Positions 1-7,221 are shown, counted from the stretch's first letter. The stretch: 16,451 nucleotides of DNA from Clostridia bacterium (GCA_900754795.1 CAAEEA010000069.1:1-16451), one strand, 5' to 3'. Notes: a model not told the origin generated them from the sequence alone. Numbers and translations are program-made.

Positions 1-42
1 ACTCAGGACGCGGTTAAGAAAATCGAGGAGGTGTACCTGTAA
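1..42 (+). CDS. rplD: 50S ribosomal protein L4, C-terminal end only
   Basis: Only the last 13 codons are inside the window, read in frame from base 1 to a TAA at 40-42. The visible residues end in DAVKKIEEVYL, which resembles the C-terminal helix of L4 (uL4). The identification rests mainly on position, because L4 directly precedes L23 in the S10 operon. The stop shares its last base with the ATG of rplW (TAATG), so the two are probably translationally coupled. The rplW ribosome-binding site (GAGGAGG) lies inside these last codons. L4 binds 23S rRNA and lines the exit tunnel. Confidence 0.85.
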   Translation, partial: TQDAVKKIEEVYL

Positions 43-332
43 TGAAAACAGCATACGACATCATTCTGGAGCCTGTGATCTCAGAACAGAGTATGGATGC
101 CAGCGCTCAGAAAAAGTACACATTCAGAGTTGCTCCTGAGGCCAACAAGACTCAGGTAAAGCTGGCCGTAGAAGAAATCTTCGGCGTAGAGGTGGCCAGA
201 GTAAACATCATGAATTACGACGGTAAAGTAAAGAGAATGGGAAGATATGTAGGAAAGACTTCATCCTACAAAAAAGCAATCGTCACTTTGACACAGAAGA
301 GCAAAGAGATCGAATTCTTCCAGGGACTATAA
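42..332 (+). CDS. rplW: 50S ribosomal protein L23
   Basis: A 96-residue protein, the usual bacterial length for uL23. It opens with the family pattern AYDIILEPVISEQS and contains the conserved stretch KYTFRVAPEANKTQVKLAVEEIFGV, followed by the basic loop around VKRMGRYVGKTSSYKKAIVTL. L23 sits at the polypeptide exit of the large subunit, where it docks trigger factor and the signal recognition particle. Its ATG overlaps the rplD stop by one base, and a GAGGAGG site about 10 nt upstream lies inside rplD. Nothing unusual was seen. Confidence 0.98.
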   Translation: MKTAYDIILEPVISEQSMDASAQKKYTFRVAPEANKTQVKLAVEEIFGVEVARVNIMNYDGKVKRMGRYVGKTSSYKKAIVTLTQKSKEIEFFQGL

Positions 333-351
333 TGTAGGAGGTAAGTAAACA

Positions 352-1185
352 ATGGGAATAAGAAAATATAATCCGACTACTCCGGGTCTTAGAGGAATGA
401 CAGTCTCCACCTTTGAAGAGATCACTACAGATAAGCCTGAAAAGTCCCTGACTGTGACCCTCAAAAAACACTCCGGAAGAAACAACAGAGGTAAGATCAC
501 CGTAAGACATCAGGGTGGCGGCACCAGACCGAAATACAGAATAATAGACTTCAAGAGAGATAAAGACAACGTTCCGGGAACCGTAAAGACTATAGAATAC
601 GACCCGAACAGAAGCGCCAACATCGCGCTCATCGTTTACGCCGACGGCGAAAAGAGATATATCATCGCCCCTAACAAACTGGAAGTAGGACAGGTGATCG
701 TATCCGGACCTGAAGCGGACATCGTAGTAGGAAACGCCCTTCCTATCGCCAATATCCCGGTAGGTACCATCATCCACAATGTGGAACTGAAGCCTGGCAA
801 GGGCGGTCAGCTTGCAAGATCAGCCGGAAACGGCGCTCAGCTCATGGCTAAAGAAGGAGATTACGCTCAGGTAAGACTTCCTTCCGGAGAAGTAAGAAAA
901 GTGAGCATGAGATGCAGAGCAACCATCGGCGAAGTAGGCAATCTCGACCACGCCAATATCCAGATCGGTAAAGCCGGCAGAAAGAGACATATGGGAATCC
1001 GTCCTACCGTAAGAGGTTCCGTAATGAACCCTAACGACCATCCGCACGGCGGTGGTGAAGGCAGAGCCCCTATCGGCCGCAAGAGCCCTGTTACACCTTG
1101 GGGTAAGCCGACTCTCGGATATAAGACGAGAAAGAAGAACAAAGCTTCAAATAAATATATCGTAAAGAGAAGAAACGAAAAATAG
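352..1185 (+). CDS. rplB: 50S ribosomal protein L2
   Basis: A full-length uL2 of 277 residues. It starts MGIRKYNPTTPGLRGMT, and the OB-like and SH3-like RNA-binding region contains HSGRNNRGKIT and RHQGGG. The most conserved C-terminal signature, MNPNDHPHGGGEGRAP, is near residues 225-240; its histidine H230 corresponds to the residue implicated in peptidyl-transferase function and subunit association. The basic tail YKTRKKNKASNKYIVKRRNEK is also typical. L2 is a primary 23S rRNA binder needed for subunit joining. The start has an AGGAGG site (336-341), and the gene lies 19 nt after rplW and 18 nt before rpsS. Confidence 0.99.
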   Translation: MGIRKYNPTTPGLRGMTVSTFEEITTDKPEKSLTVTLKKHSGRNNRGKITVRHQGGGTRPKYRIIDFKRDKDNVPGTVKTIEYDPNRSANIALIVYADGEKRYIIAPNKLEVGQVIVSGPEADIVVGNALPIANIPVGTIIHNVELKPGKGGQLARSAGNGAQLMAKEGDYAQVRLPSGEVRKVSMRCRATIGEVGNLDHANIQIGKAGRKRHMGIRPTVRGSVMNPNDHPHGGGEGRAPIGRKSPVTPWGKPTLGYKTRKKNKASNKYIVKRRNEK

Positions 1186-1203
1186 CGGGAAGGAGCGAAA
1201 CTA

Positions 1204-1485
1204 ATGGGTAGATCACTTAAAAAAGGCCCTTTCGTAAACGCGAAGCTGATTAAAGCCATCGACGAGATGAACGCGAAAAACGAAAAGAAAGTCATCAGAA
1301 CATGGTCAAGACCATCAACCATATTCCCACAGATGGTGGGACATACCATAGCTGTACACGACGGTAAGAAACACGTTCCTGTGTACATCACAGAAGACAT
1401 GGTAGGACACAGACTCGGAGAGTTTGCTCCGACCAGAAACTACAGAGGCCATGCCGCCGATAAGTCTTCAAAGGTTAAGAAATAA
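1204..1485 (+). CDS. rpsS: 30S ribosomal protein S19
   Basis: A 93-residue uS19 of normal length. It begins MGRSLKKGPFVNAKL and has the conserved core IRTWSRPSTIFPQMVGHTIAVHDGKKHVPVYITEDMVGHRLGEFAPTRNYRGH. S19 forms a complex with S13 in the head of the small subunit and contacts the A-site finger of 23S rRNA. The ATG at 1204 follows a GAAGGAG site. A weakly charged lysine-rich tail (SSKVKK) ends the protein. Nothing unusual was seen. Confidence 0.98.
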   Translation: MGRSLKKGPFVNAKLIKAIDEMNAKNEKKVIRTWSRPSTIFPQMVGHTIAVHDGKKHVPVYITEDMVGHRLGEFAPTRNYRGHAADKSSKVKK

Positions 1486-1502
1486 GAAAGGAGAACATCA
1501 AA

Positions 1503-1838
1503 ATGGAAGCAAAAGCAGTTGCAAAATACGTAAGAATGTCTCCTGTCAAGCTGAAACCTGTTACAGACTTAGTAAGAGGTAAGGACTTAAACGAGGCATT
1601 GAATATCTTAAAGTTCACACCGGGCAAAGGATCTCAGATCGTGGAAAAAGTCGTTAAGTCGGCAGCGGCCAACGCTGAAAACAATTTCGACATGAATCCG
1701 GATAATCTGTATGTAGCTGAAGTTTACGCCAATCAGGGCCCAACCATGAAGAGATGGAGAGCCGGCGCTCAGGGCAGAGCTTCGATCATTCTCAAGAGAT
1801 CGAGCCACGTAGGCGTAACTTTGAAGGAAAAGGAATAA
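1503..1838 (+). CDS. rplV: 50S ribosomal protein L22
   Basis: A 111-residue uL22. It opens MEAKAVAKYVRMSPVKLKPVTDLVRGKDL, where most relatives have KLRxV, so the second K of KLK is a mild variation. The C-terminal beta-hairpin that reaches into the exit tunnel is present as YANQGPTMKRWRAGAQGRASIILKRSSHVGVTL. This hairpin is where macrolide-resistance changes occur in other species. The start is supported by AAAGGAG about 9 nt upstream. It is 12 nt from rpsC. Confidence 0.98.
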   Translation: MEAKAVAKYVRMSPVKLKPVTDLVRGKDLNEALNILKFTPGKGSQIVEKVVKSAAANAENNFDMNPDNLYVAEVYANQGPTMKRWRAGAQGRASIILKRSSHVGVTLKEKE

Positions 1839-1850
1839 GGAGGTTCATGT

Positions 1851-2729
1851 ATGGGTCAGAAAGTTAGTCCGCACGGCCTGAGAGTGGGCGTGATCAAAGA
1901 CTGGGAATCCAAATGGTACGGAGATAAAAAGAACTTTGCCGATTATCTGGCTGAGGACCATCAGATCAGAGAATACGTAAAGAAAAAATTATATGTAGCC
2001 GGAGTTTCCAAGATCCTCATCGAGAGATCTTCAGACAACAAGATCAGAGTCATCATCCTGACCGCTAAGCCGGGTATGGTGATCGGCAGATCCGGAGACG
2101 GTATCGAAGCCCTCAAAAAAGGTCTTGTAAAGCTTACCGGCAAGGAAATCGAGATTTCCATAGAAGAGGTAAGAAGATCAGAACTGGATGCGCAGCTCAC
2201 TGCTGAATCAGTAGCACAGGCTCTGGAGAGACGTGTTTCCTTCAGAAGAGCCATGAAACAGGTTATCGGCAGAACCATGAAAGCCGGCGCTAAAGGTATA
2301 AAAGTAGCCGTTTCCGGCAGACTCGGCGGAGCTGAGATCGCCAGAAGCGAAAAATACAGTGAAGGAAATGTTCCTCTCCATACATTGAGAGCAGACATTG
2401 ACTACGGATTCGCTGAAGCGGATACCACTTACGGAAAGATCGGCGTAAAAGTATGGATCAACCACGGCGAGATCCTCGACAAGGGACTTAAGGGTCCGGT
2501 ACGCGAGGAAAAGCGCGAAAAGAGAGAAAGAAGATCCAGAAGAGACGGCGAAAGACGCGGCCGCAGAGACGGTGACAGACAGAACCGTCAGGGAAGACGC
2601 GGACGCGACGAGCGCAACGAGGTCCCTAAGGCTGTAAACCCGAGAGTAAGAAAAACTCCGAAAGCCGAGCCAAAGGCAGAGCCGCAGGTAGAAGCCGCAC
2701 CGGCAGAAACCGTAGAAACTGAGAATTAG
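1851..2729 (+). CDS. rpsC: 30S ribosomal protein S3 with long charged C-terminal extension
   Basis: The body (residues 1-213) is a normal uS3. MGQKVSPHGLRVGVIKDW opens it, the type-2 KH domain has the GMVIGRSGDGIEAL loop (residues 75-88), and the C-terminal domain includes GRLGGAEIARSEKYSEGNVPLHTLRADIDYG and the mRNA-entry surface. Most bacterial S3 proteins end near residue 210-235. This one runs to 292 with about 78 extra residues. The first half of the tail is a dense R/E/D mix with two RRDG(E/D)R-like units near residues 230-243, and the second half is a K/P/A/E-rich stretch ending in TVETEN. Tail arginines use CGN codons in 8 of 19 cases, against 1 of 15 in the body. The tail is predicted disordered. 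S3 is at the mRNA entry tunnel and has helicase-like activity together with S4 and S5. Confidence 0.98.
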   Translation: MGQKVSPHGLRVGVIKDWESKWYGDKKNFADYLAEDHQIREYVKKKLYVAGVSKILIERSSDNKIRVIILTAKPGMVIGRSGDGIEALKKGLVKLTGKEIEISIEEVRRSELDAQLTAESVAQALERRVSFRRAMKQVIGRTMKAGAKGIKVAVSGRLGGAEIARSEKYSEGNVPLHTLRADIDYGFAEADTTYGKIGVKVWINHGEILDKGLKGPVREEKREKRERRSRRDGERRGRRDGDRQNRQGRRGRDERNEVPKAVNPRVRKTPKAEPKAEPQVEAAPAETVETEN

Positions 2730-2758
2730 ACAATTTATGGAAAGGAGGAACTTGAGCA

Positions 2759-3190
2759 ATGTTAATGCCAAAGCGCGTTAAACGCAGAAGAGTTCACAGA
2801 GGAAGAATGAAAGGCGTAGCGACCAAGGGTAACACCATAACCTACGGTTCCTACGGATTAGTTTCACAGGAATGTGGATGGATCACCTCTAACCAGATCG
2901 AGGCTGCCCGTGTTGCCATGACAAGATCTATCAAAAGAGGCGGTAAAGTATATATCAAGATTTTCCCGCACAAACCGGTAACAAAGAAACCTGCCGAAGT
3001 CCGCATGGGTTCCGGTAAAGGTGCTCCTGAGTACTGGGTAGCGGTAGTTAAACCGGGCAGAGTAATGTTCGAGATCGACGGAGTTTCCGAGGAAAAGGCA
3101 AGAGAAGCCATGAGACTTGCCTCCCACAAACTTCCGGTAAAGTGTAAGTTTGCCATCAAAGAGCAGGCAGCAGAGGGTGGTGAAGCATAA
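2759..3190 (+). CDS. rplP: 50S ribosomal protein L16
   Basis: A 143-residue uL16 starting MLMPKRVKRRRVHRGRMKG, which matches the family's MLxPKRxK opening, so the ATG at 2759 is preferred over the one two codons later at 2765. AAAGGAGG at 2741-2748 gives about 10 nt spacing. Conserved stretches include YGLVSQECGWITSNQIEAARVAMTR, HKPVTKKPAEVRMGSGKGAPEYWVAVVKPGRVMFE and LPVKCKF. L16 helps shape the A site of the large subunit and is a late assembly protein. The stop overlaps the rpmC ATG by one base (TAATG). Confidence 0.98.
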   Translation: MLMPKRVKRRRVHRGRMKGVATKGNTITYGSYGLVSQECGWITSNQIEAARVAMTRSIKRGGKVYIKIFPHKPVTKKPAEVRMGSGKGAPEYWVAVVKPGRVMFEIDGVSEEKAREAMRLASHKLPVKCKFAIKEQAAEGGEA

Positions 3191-3393
3191 TGGAACTGAA
3201 AAAAATGAGAGAACTGACAGAAGTTGAACTGAACACCGAACTGTCAAAGATGAAAAAAGAACTGTTCAACCTGAGATTCCAGCACGCTACGGGACAGCTC
3301 GAAAACCCGGTGCAGATGAGAGAACTCAGGAAAGATATAGCCAGAGTAAAGACTATCATCAGAGAAAAAGAACTGGCAAAGGTCCAGGGCTAA
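3190..3393 (+). CDS. rpmC: 50S ribosomal protein L29
   Basis: A 67-residue uL29, an all-helical protein beside L23 at the tunnel exit. Typical features are the opening MELKKMRELTEVEL, the conserved KKELFNLRFQHATGQLENPVQMRELRKDIARVKTIIREKE, and the high content of charged residues. The ATG uses the last base of the rplP stop, so coupling to L16 translation is likely. The upstream ribosome-binding site (GAGGGTGG-like) lies inside the end of rplP. rpsQ begins 18 nt later. Confidence 0.98.
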   Translation: MELKKMRELTEVELNTELSKMKKELFNLRFQHATGQLENPVQMRELRKDIARVKTIIREKELAKVQG

Positions 3394-3411
3394 GGGAAAG
3401 GAGGATGTAAT

Positions 3412-3672
3412 ATGACAGTTGAAAGAAACAGAAGAAAGACCAAAGTCGGCGTAGTAGTATCCGACAAGATGGATAAGACCATCGTCGTTGCCATCGAAGA
3501 CTTCGTAAGACATTCCCTTTACGGAAAAGCCGTTAAGAGGACCAAAAAAGTCAAAGCTCATGACGAGAACAACGAATGTCAGATAGGCGATAAAGTAAGA
3601 ATTATGGAAACAAGACCTCTCTCAAAAGACAAGAGATGGAGACTTGTGAACATCGTAGAGAAAGTTAAATAA
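3412..3672 (+). CDS. rpsQ: 30S ribosomal protein S17
   Basis: An 86-residue uS17 with an OB fold. It begins MTVERNRRKTKVGVVVSDKMDKTIVVAIEDF. The VKRTKKVKAHDENNECQIGDKVRIMETRPLSKDKRWRLVNIVEK region carries the family signature (GDKVRIMETRPLSKxKxWR). S17 is a primary binder of the 5' domain of 16S rRNA. The ATG at 3412 follows GGAAAGGAGG. A normal gene with nothing odd in it. Confidence 0.98.
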   Translation: MTVERNRRKTKVGVVVSDKMDKTIVVAIEDFVRHSLYGKAVKRTKKVKAHDENNECQIGDKVRIMETRPLSKDKRWRLVNIVEKVK

Positions 3673-3687
3673 AGGAGGCACCAGATC

Positions 3688-4062
3688 ATGATTCAGACAG
3701 AAACCAGATTAAGAGTTGCCGACAATTCCGGAGCAAAAGAGCTCCTGTGCATCCGCATCCTCGGAGGCACCAGCCGTCAGTATGCCAACATCGGCGACAT
3801 AATCGTATGCGCGGTAAAAGAAGCTACTCCGGGCGGAGTTGTAAAGAAAGGCGATGTAGTTAGGGCTGTAGTAGTCAGAACCAAGCATGGTGCCAGAAGA
3901 AGTGACGGAAGCTATGTAAAGTTCGATCAGAACGCTGCGGTCATCATTAAGGATAAAGAAGATAAGAATCCTGTAGGAACTCGTATCTTCGGACCGGTTG
4001 CCAGAGAGCTGAGAGAAAAAGGCTTTATGAAGATCGTGTCACTGGCGCCGGAAGTACTGTAG
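3688..4062 (+). CDS. rplN: 50S ribosomal protein L14
   Basis: A 124-residue uL14, first gene of the classical spc block. It opens MIQTETRLRVADNSGAKELLCIRILGG and has the signature ANIGDIIVCAVKEATPGGVVKKGDVVRAVVVRTK, then GTRIFGPVARELREKGFMKIVSLAPEVL at the C-terminus. Most bacterial L14 proteins have 122 residues. The extra two appear to lie in the loop KDKEDKNPVG, where other bacteria have a shorter DDKSPRG-like loop. L14 sits at the subunit interface near the GTPase-factor site and binds the silencing factor RsfS. AAAGGAGG lies upstream of the ATG. Confidence 0.98.
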   Translation: MIQTETRLRVADNSGAKELLCIRILGGTSRQYANIGDIIVCAVKEATPGGVVKKGDVVRAVVVRTKHGARRSDGSYVKFDQNAAVIIKDKEDKNPVGTRIFGPVARELREKGFMKIVSLAPEVL

Positions 4063-4074
4063 GAGGTAAACAGG

Positions 4075-4380
4075 ATGCGTATAAAGAAAGATGATACGGT
4101 GGTAGTTATCACCGGTAAAGATAAAGGCAAAACCGGCAAAGTCCTCAAAGCCATGCCTAAAGAAAACAAGGTAATAGTACAGGGCGTCAACATGCAGACC
4201 AAACATGCCAAAGCGACTCAGAAGACAGCCGCCGAGATAAAGCACATGGAAGGTCCTATCGACGCTTCCAACGTAATGTACTATGACGCCAAAGAAAAGA
4301 AAGGCGTTAAGATCGGCTACAAGATCGAAAACGGCAAAAAAGTAAGAGTGTCCAAGAAGACGGGCGCTGTAATAGATTAG
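4075..4380 (+). CDS. rplX: 50S ribosomal protein L24
   Basis: A 101-residue uL24. The KOW motif is at the N-terminus (DDTVVVITGKDKGKTGKVLKA, residues 6-26), followed by NKVIVQGVNMQTKHAKATQK and the EGPIDASNVMYYDAKEKKGVKIGYKIENGKKVR segment. L24 is an assembly initiator for the large subunit, contacting the 5' end of 23S rRNA. The AGGAGG site used overlaps the rplN stop region (4061-4066), and the start ATG lies 12 nt after that stop. Confidence 0.98.
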   Translation: MRIKKDDTVVVITGKDKGKTGKVLKAMPKENKVIVQGVNMQTKHAKATQKTAAEIKHMEGPIDASNVMYYDAKEKKGVKIGYKIENGKKVRVSKKTGAVID

Positions 4381-4397
4381 GAAAGGAGGAGAGAACT

Positions 4398-4940
4398 TTG
4401 ACAGCAAGATTAAAGACAATGTATGACGAACAGGTTTTCGACGCTCTCAAGGAAAAATTCCAGTACAAGAACGTAATGGAAGTTCCTAAGCTCGAAAAAG
4501 TTACTATAAATATGGGACTCGGCGAAGCCAAGGACAACGCCAAGGTTATGGAGTCAGCCGTACAGGAAATCGCCGCTATCTGCGGACAGAAGCCTGTAGT
4601 GACCAAGGCCAAAAAGTCCATCGCCAACTTCAAGGTGAGACAGGGTATGCCTGTAGGCGCCAAAGTCACCCTCAGAGGAGAAAATATGTATGTCTTTGTT
4701 GACAAACTGTTCAACATCTCCCTTCCGAGAGTAAGAGACTTCAAGGGCGTAAGCAGAAACTCCTTTGACGGCAGAGGAAACTATTCCATGGGTATCAAGG
4801 AACAGCTCATTTTCCCTGAGATCAACTACGATCAGGTTGACATGATCAAAGGTATGAACATCGTATTCACCACAACGGCCAAAACTGACGAAGAAGCTCA
4901 GGCTCTGCTTGAACTCCTCGGCATGCCGTTTGAGAAATAG
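4398..4940 (+). CDS. rplE: 50S ribosomal protein L5 (TTG start)
   Basis: A 180-residue uL5. The protein pattern requires a TTG start at 4398: TARLKTMYDEQVFDALKEKFQYKNVMEVPKLEKVTINMGLGEA matches the family from its first residues. The only nearby ATG, at 4419, would remove conserved residues and leave the AAAGGAGGA site (4382-4390) too far away; that site is 7 nt from the TTG. Other signatures are KPVVTKAKKSIANFKVRQGMPVGAKVTLRG and FPEINYDQVDMIKGMNIVFTTTA. L5 binds 5S rRNA in the central protuberance and contacts the P-site tRNA. It is the one clear TTG start in the cluster. Confidence 0.98.
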   Translation: MTARLKTMYDEQVFDALKEKFQYKNVMEVPKLEKVTINMGLGEAKDNAKVMESAVQEIAAICGQKPVVTKAKKSIANFKVRQGMPVGAKVTLRGENMYVFVDKLFNISLPRVRDFKGVSRNSFDGRGNYSMGIKEQLIFPEINYDQVDMIKGMNIVFTTTAKTDEEAQALLELLGMPFEK

Positions 4941-4954
4941 TATAGGAGGGAATT

Positions 4955-5140
4955 ATGGCTAAAACATCTCTCAAGGTAAAACAGCAGAGAAAACCTAAAT
5001 ACTCGACCCGCGCCTACACAAGATGCAGACTTTGCGGAAGACCTCATGCTGTGCTCAGAAAATACGGTATCTGCCGTATCTGCTTCAGAGAGCTTGCTTA
5101 CAAAGGAGAAATCCCGGGCGTAAGAAAAGCAAGCTGGTAA
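4955..5140 (+). CDS. rpsN: 30S ribosomal protein S14, zinc-binding type Z
   Basis: A short 61-residue uS14. Type Z is shown by two CxxC pairs (C24-C27 and C40-C43), which form the zinc ribbon that the longer zinc-free form lacks. Typical sequence is YTRCRLCGRPHAVLRKYGICRICFRELAYKGEIPGVRKASW. S14 sits in the small-subunit head next to S3 and S10. Many Firmicutes carry a second zinc-independent S14 elsewhere under zinc control; none is visible here. The start follows TAGGAGGG by about 6 nt. Confidence 0.98.
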   Translation: MAKTSLKVKQQRKPKYSTRAYTRCRLCGRPHAVLRKYGICRICFRELAYKGEIPGVRKASW

Positions 5141-5165
5141 TATAAGAGAAAGGAGAAACACTGTA

Positions 5166-5564
5166 ATGACAATGACAGATCCTATAGCGGATATGCTTAC
5201 CAGAATCAGAAATGCCAACACTGTAGGACATGAGACCGTTGAGATTCCGGCGTCAAACATGAAAAAGTCAATCGCCAGGATACTCAAGGACGAAGGTTAC
5301 ATTGCTGATTTTGAAGTAATAGATGATAACAAGCAGGGCATGATCAAAGTCACCATGAAATATGGCGCCAACAAAGAAAGAGCCATCACCGGACTGAAGA
5401 AGATCTCAAAGCCCGGACTTAAAAAATACGCCAAAGCCGGCGAAGTTCCAAAGGTACTGGGAGGCCTTGGTATAGCTATAATCTCCACTTCCCAGGGAGT
5501 TATCAGCGACAAGGAAGCCAGAAAACTTGGTATCGGCGGCGAAGTAATCTGTTATGTTTGGTAG
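5166..5564 (+). CDS. rpsH: 30S ribosomal protein S8
   Basis: A 132-residue uS8. It starts MTMTDPIADMLTRIRNANTVGHETVEIPASNMKKSIARIL, with ATG at 5166 chosen because the family usually has M-x-MTDPIADML; the ATG at 5172 would also give MTDPIADML. The C-terminal signature GLGIAIISTSQGVISDKEARKLGIGGEVICYVW is complete. S8 binds helix 21 of 16S rRNA and in E. coli represses the spc operon by binding mRNA at rplE. I did not identify a corresponding site here. GAAAGGAG precedes the start. Confidence 0.98.
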   Translation: MTMTDPIADMLTRIRNANTVGHETVEIPASNMKKSIARILKDEGYIADFEVIDDNKQGMIKVTMKYGANKERAITGLKKISKPGLKKYAKAGEVPKVLGGLGIAIISTSQGVISDKEARKLGIGGEVICYVW

Positions 5565-5576
5565 GAGGAACGAAAT

Positions 5577-6119
5577 ATGTCAAGAATTGGTAAAAAGCCT
5601 GTAGTTGTTCCTGCCGGCGTAGAAGTAACGGTAGACGGAAACAACGTGGTTACCGTTAAAGGCCCTAAGGGACAGTTATCACAGCAGATAAGCAAACTTA
5701 TCAAAGTAGAAGTCGCTGACGGAGCGGTAAACGTTTCAAGAGGAAGCGACAACAGAGAAGAAAGATCTCAGCACGGACTTGCCAGAACACTGATCAACAA
5801 CATGGTGACCGGAGTTACGAGCGGATTTGAGAAAAAGCTCCAGCTCGTGGGCGTAGGTTACAGAGCAGAGAAAAAAGGCAAGACTCTCGTTATGAACCTG
5901 GGATATTCACATCCTGTAGAACTTGTAGATCCGGAAGGGATCACCACCGAGTGCCCTTCAGCCACAGAAGTTGTAGTAAAAGGAATCGACAAAGCTTTCG
6001 TTGGAAACTATGCGGCCAACATCAGAGCGTGGAGAGAACCTGAACCGTACAAGGGCAAGGGAATCAAGTACGAAGATGAAGTGATCCGCAGAAAAGAAGG
6101 CAAAGCCGGTGCTAAATAA
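5577..6119 (+). CDS. rplF: 50S ribosomal protein L6
   Basis: A 180-residue uL6 with the usual two-repeat architecture. The start MSRIGKKPVVVPAGVEVTV, the middle VTGVTSGFEKKLQLVGVGYRAEKKGKTLVMNLGYSHPVE, and the C-terminal rRNA-binding signature NIRAWREPEPYKGKGIKYEDEVIRRKEGKAG are all present. L6 lies near the sarcin-ricin loop at the factor-binding site. AGGAGG (5564-5569) overlaps the end of rpsH, giving 7 nt spacing to the ATG. Confidence 0.98.
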   Translation: MSRIGKKPVVVPAGVEVTVDGNNVVTVKGPKGQLSQQISKLIKVEVADGAVNVSRGSDNREERSQHGLARTLINNMVTGVTSGFEKKLQLVGVGYRAEKKGKTLVMNLGYSHPVELVDPEGITTECPSATEVVVKGIDKAFVGNYAANIRAWREPEPYKGKGIKYEDEVIRRKEGKAGAK

Positions 6120-6139
6120 GAGAAAGGAGTGAAGTGAAT

Positions 6140-6505
6140 ATGGCTAATGCGAGCAGAAACGACAGACGTGTCAAGAGACACGAAAGAGCGAGAAAAAATA
6201 TCTCCGGAACTCCTGAAAGACCAAGACTTTGCGTTTTCAGATCCAACAAGAACATTTCAGCTCAGATCATCGACGATGTAAACGGTAACACACTGGTTGC
6301 CGCTTCCTCACTCGACAAAGATCTGAAAGGCGAAATGGCTCACGGCGGAAACAAAGAAGCCGCCAGGAAAGTAGGAGAAGCTCTGGCGAAAAAGGCGCTG
6401 GCAAAGGGCATTGAAGAAGTGTGCTTTGACAGAGGCGGCTTCCTGTATCACGGAAGAGTGGCCGAGCTGGCAGAAGGCGCCCGCGAAGGCGGATTAAAAT
6501 TCTAA
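6140..6505 (+). CDS. rplR: 50S ribosomal protein L18
   Basis: A 121-residue uL18 if begun at the ATG at 6140 (MANASRNDRRVKRHERARKNISGTPERPRLCVFRSNKNISAQIIDD). An in-frame GTG at 6134 would add two residues. It lies only 4 nt after the AAAGGAG site (6123-6129), while the ATG is 10 nt away, so I prefer the ATG without being certain. The family's NVFRSNKHIYAQ-like block and the ending CFDRGGFLYHGRVAELAEGAREGGLKF are clear. L18 carries 5S rRNA into the large subunit together with L5. Confidence 0.97.
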   Translation: MANASRNDRRVKRHERARKNISGTPERPRLCVFRSNKNISAQIIDDVNGNTLVAASSLDKDLKGEMAHGGNKEAARKVGEALAKKALAKGIEEVCFDRGGFLYHGRVAELAEGAREGGLKF

Positions 6506-6521
6506 CAGGAGGAAATAAGGA

Positions 6522-7025
6522 ATGCGTAATATCGTTGATGCATCCAAGCTGGACTTAAAATCAACTATCGTGAGCATCAGAAGAGTTGCCAAGACAGTTA
6601 AAGGCGGCAGAAACATGAGATTCAGCGTAACCGTAGTAGTCGGCGACGGCAACGGTTATGTAGGCGTAGGCCTGGGCAAATCTCAGGAAATTCCTGAAGC
6701 CGTAAGAAAAGCAGAAGAAGATGCAAAGAAGAATTTAATATATGTTCCTACCGTAGGAACTACCGTACCGCACAGAAACGTAGGAATCTTCGGAGCCGGC
6801 AAAGTTCTGATCATGCCTGCTTTTGAGGGTACGGGAGTTATCGCCGGATCCGCTGTACGTACCGTACTTGAAGCTGCCGGCATCAGAGACGTAAGAGCCA
6901 AGTCCATCGGCTCCAACAACTCCGGCAACATGGCCTACGCCACCATTGAAGCCCTCAAGGGCATGATGACCGTAGAGAAGGTTGCCAAACTCAGAGGAAA
7001 GACCCCTGAGGAGATCTTAGGTTAG
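6522..7025 (+). CDS. rpsE: 30S ribosomal protein S5
   Basis: A 167-residue uS5. The N-terminal dsRNA-binding-like domain runs from about residue 10 (LKSTIVSIRRVAKTVKGGRNMRFSVTVVVGDGNGYVGVGLGKSQEIPEAVRKAEEDAKKNLI), and the C-terminal domain carries GTTVPHRNVGIFGAGKVLIMPAFEGTGVIAGSAVRTVLEAAGIRDVRAKSIGSNN. The signature around GGRxxRFS marks the spot where spectinomycin-resistance and ram mutations fall in other bacteria. The protein works with S3 and S4 at the mRNA entry site. ACAGGAGG precedes the ATG. The stop TAG is followed directly by the GGAGG site of rpmD. Confidence 0.98.
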   Translation: MRNIVDASKLDLKSTIVSIRRVAKTVKGGRNMRFSVTVVVGDGNGYVGVGLGKSQEIPEAVRKAEEDAKKNLIYVPTVGTTVPHRNVGIFGAGKVLIMPAFEGTGVIAGSAVRTVLEAAGIRDVRAKSIGSNNSGNMAYATIEALKGMMTVEKVAKLRGKTPEEILG

Positions 7026-7038
7026 GAGGAAACTCGAA

Positions 7039-7221
7039 ATGGCAAAAATGATCAAAATCACTTTGACAAAGAGCACAATCGGCGCTTCTCCTAAACAGAG
7101 AAAAGTCGTTGAAGCTCTGGGACTGAAGAAGATGCACCACAGCGTTGAGCTGGCCGACACTCCGCAGACCCGCGGAGCCGTAGCCAAGGTGTCCCATCTT
7201 GTTACTGTAGAAGAAATATAA
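7039..7221 (+). CDS. rpmD: 50S ribosomal protein L30
   Basis: A 60-residue uL30, the standard length. The sequence MAKMIKITLTKSTIGASPKQRKVVEALGLKKMHHSVELADTPQTRGAVAKVSHLVTVEEI matches the family across its whole length, including the KxxRxxVxxLGLxKxxxxVxxxDTPxxRGM-like block; the usual M after RG is A here. L30 is a peripheral 23S rRNA binder on the large subunit. AGGAGG (7025-7030) is 8 nt before the ATG. Confidence 0.98.
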   Translation: MAKMIKITLTKSTIGASPKQRKVVEALGLKKMHHSVELADTPQTRGAVAKVSHLVTVEEI

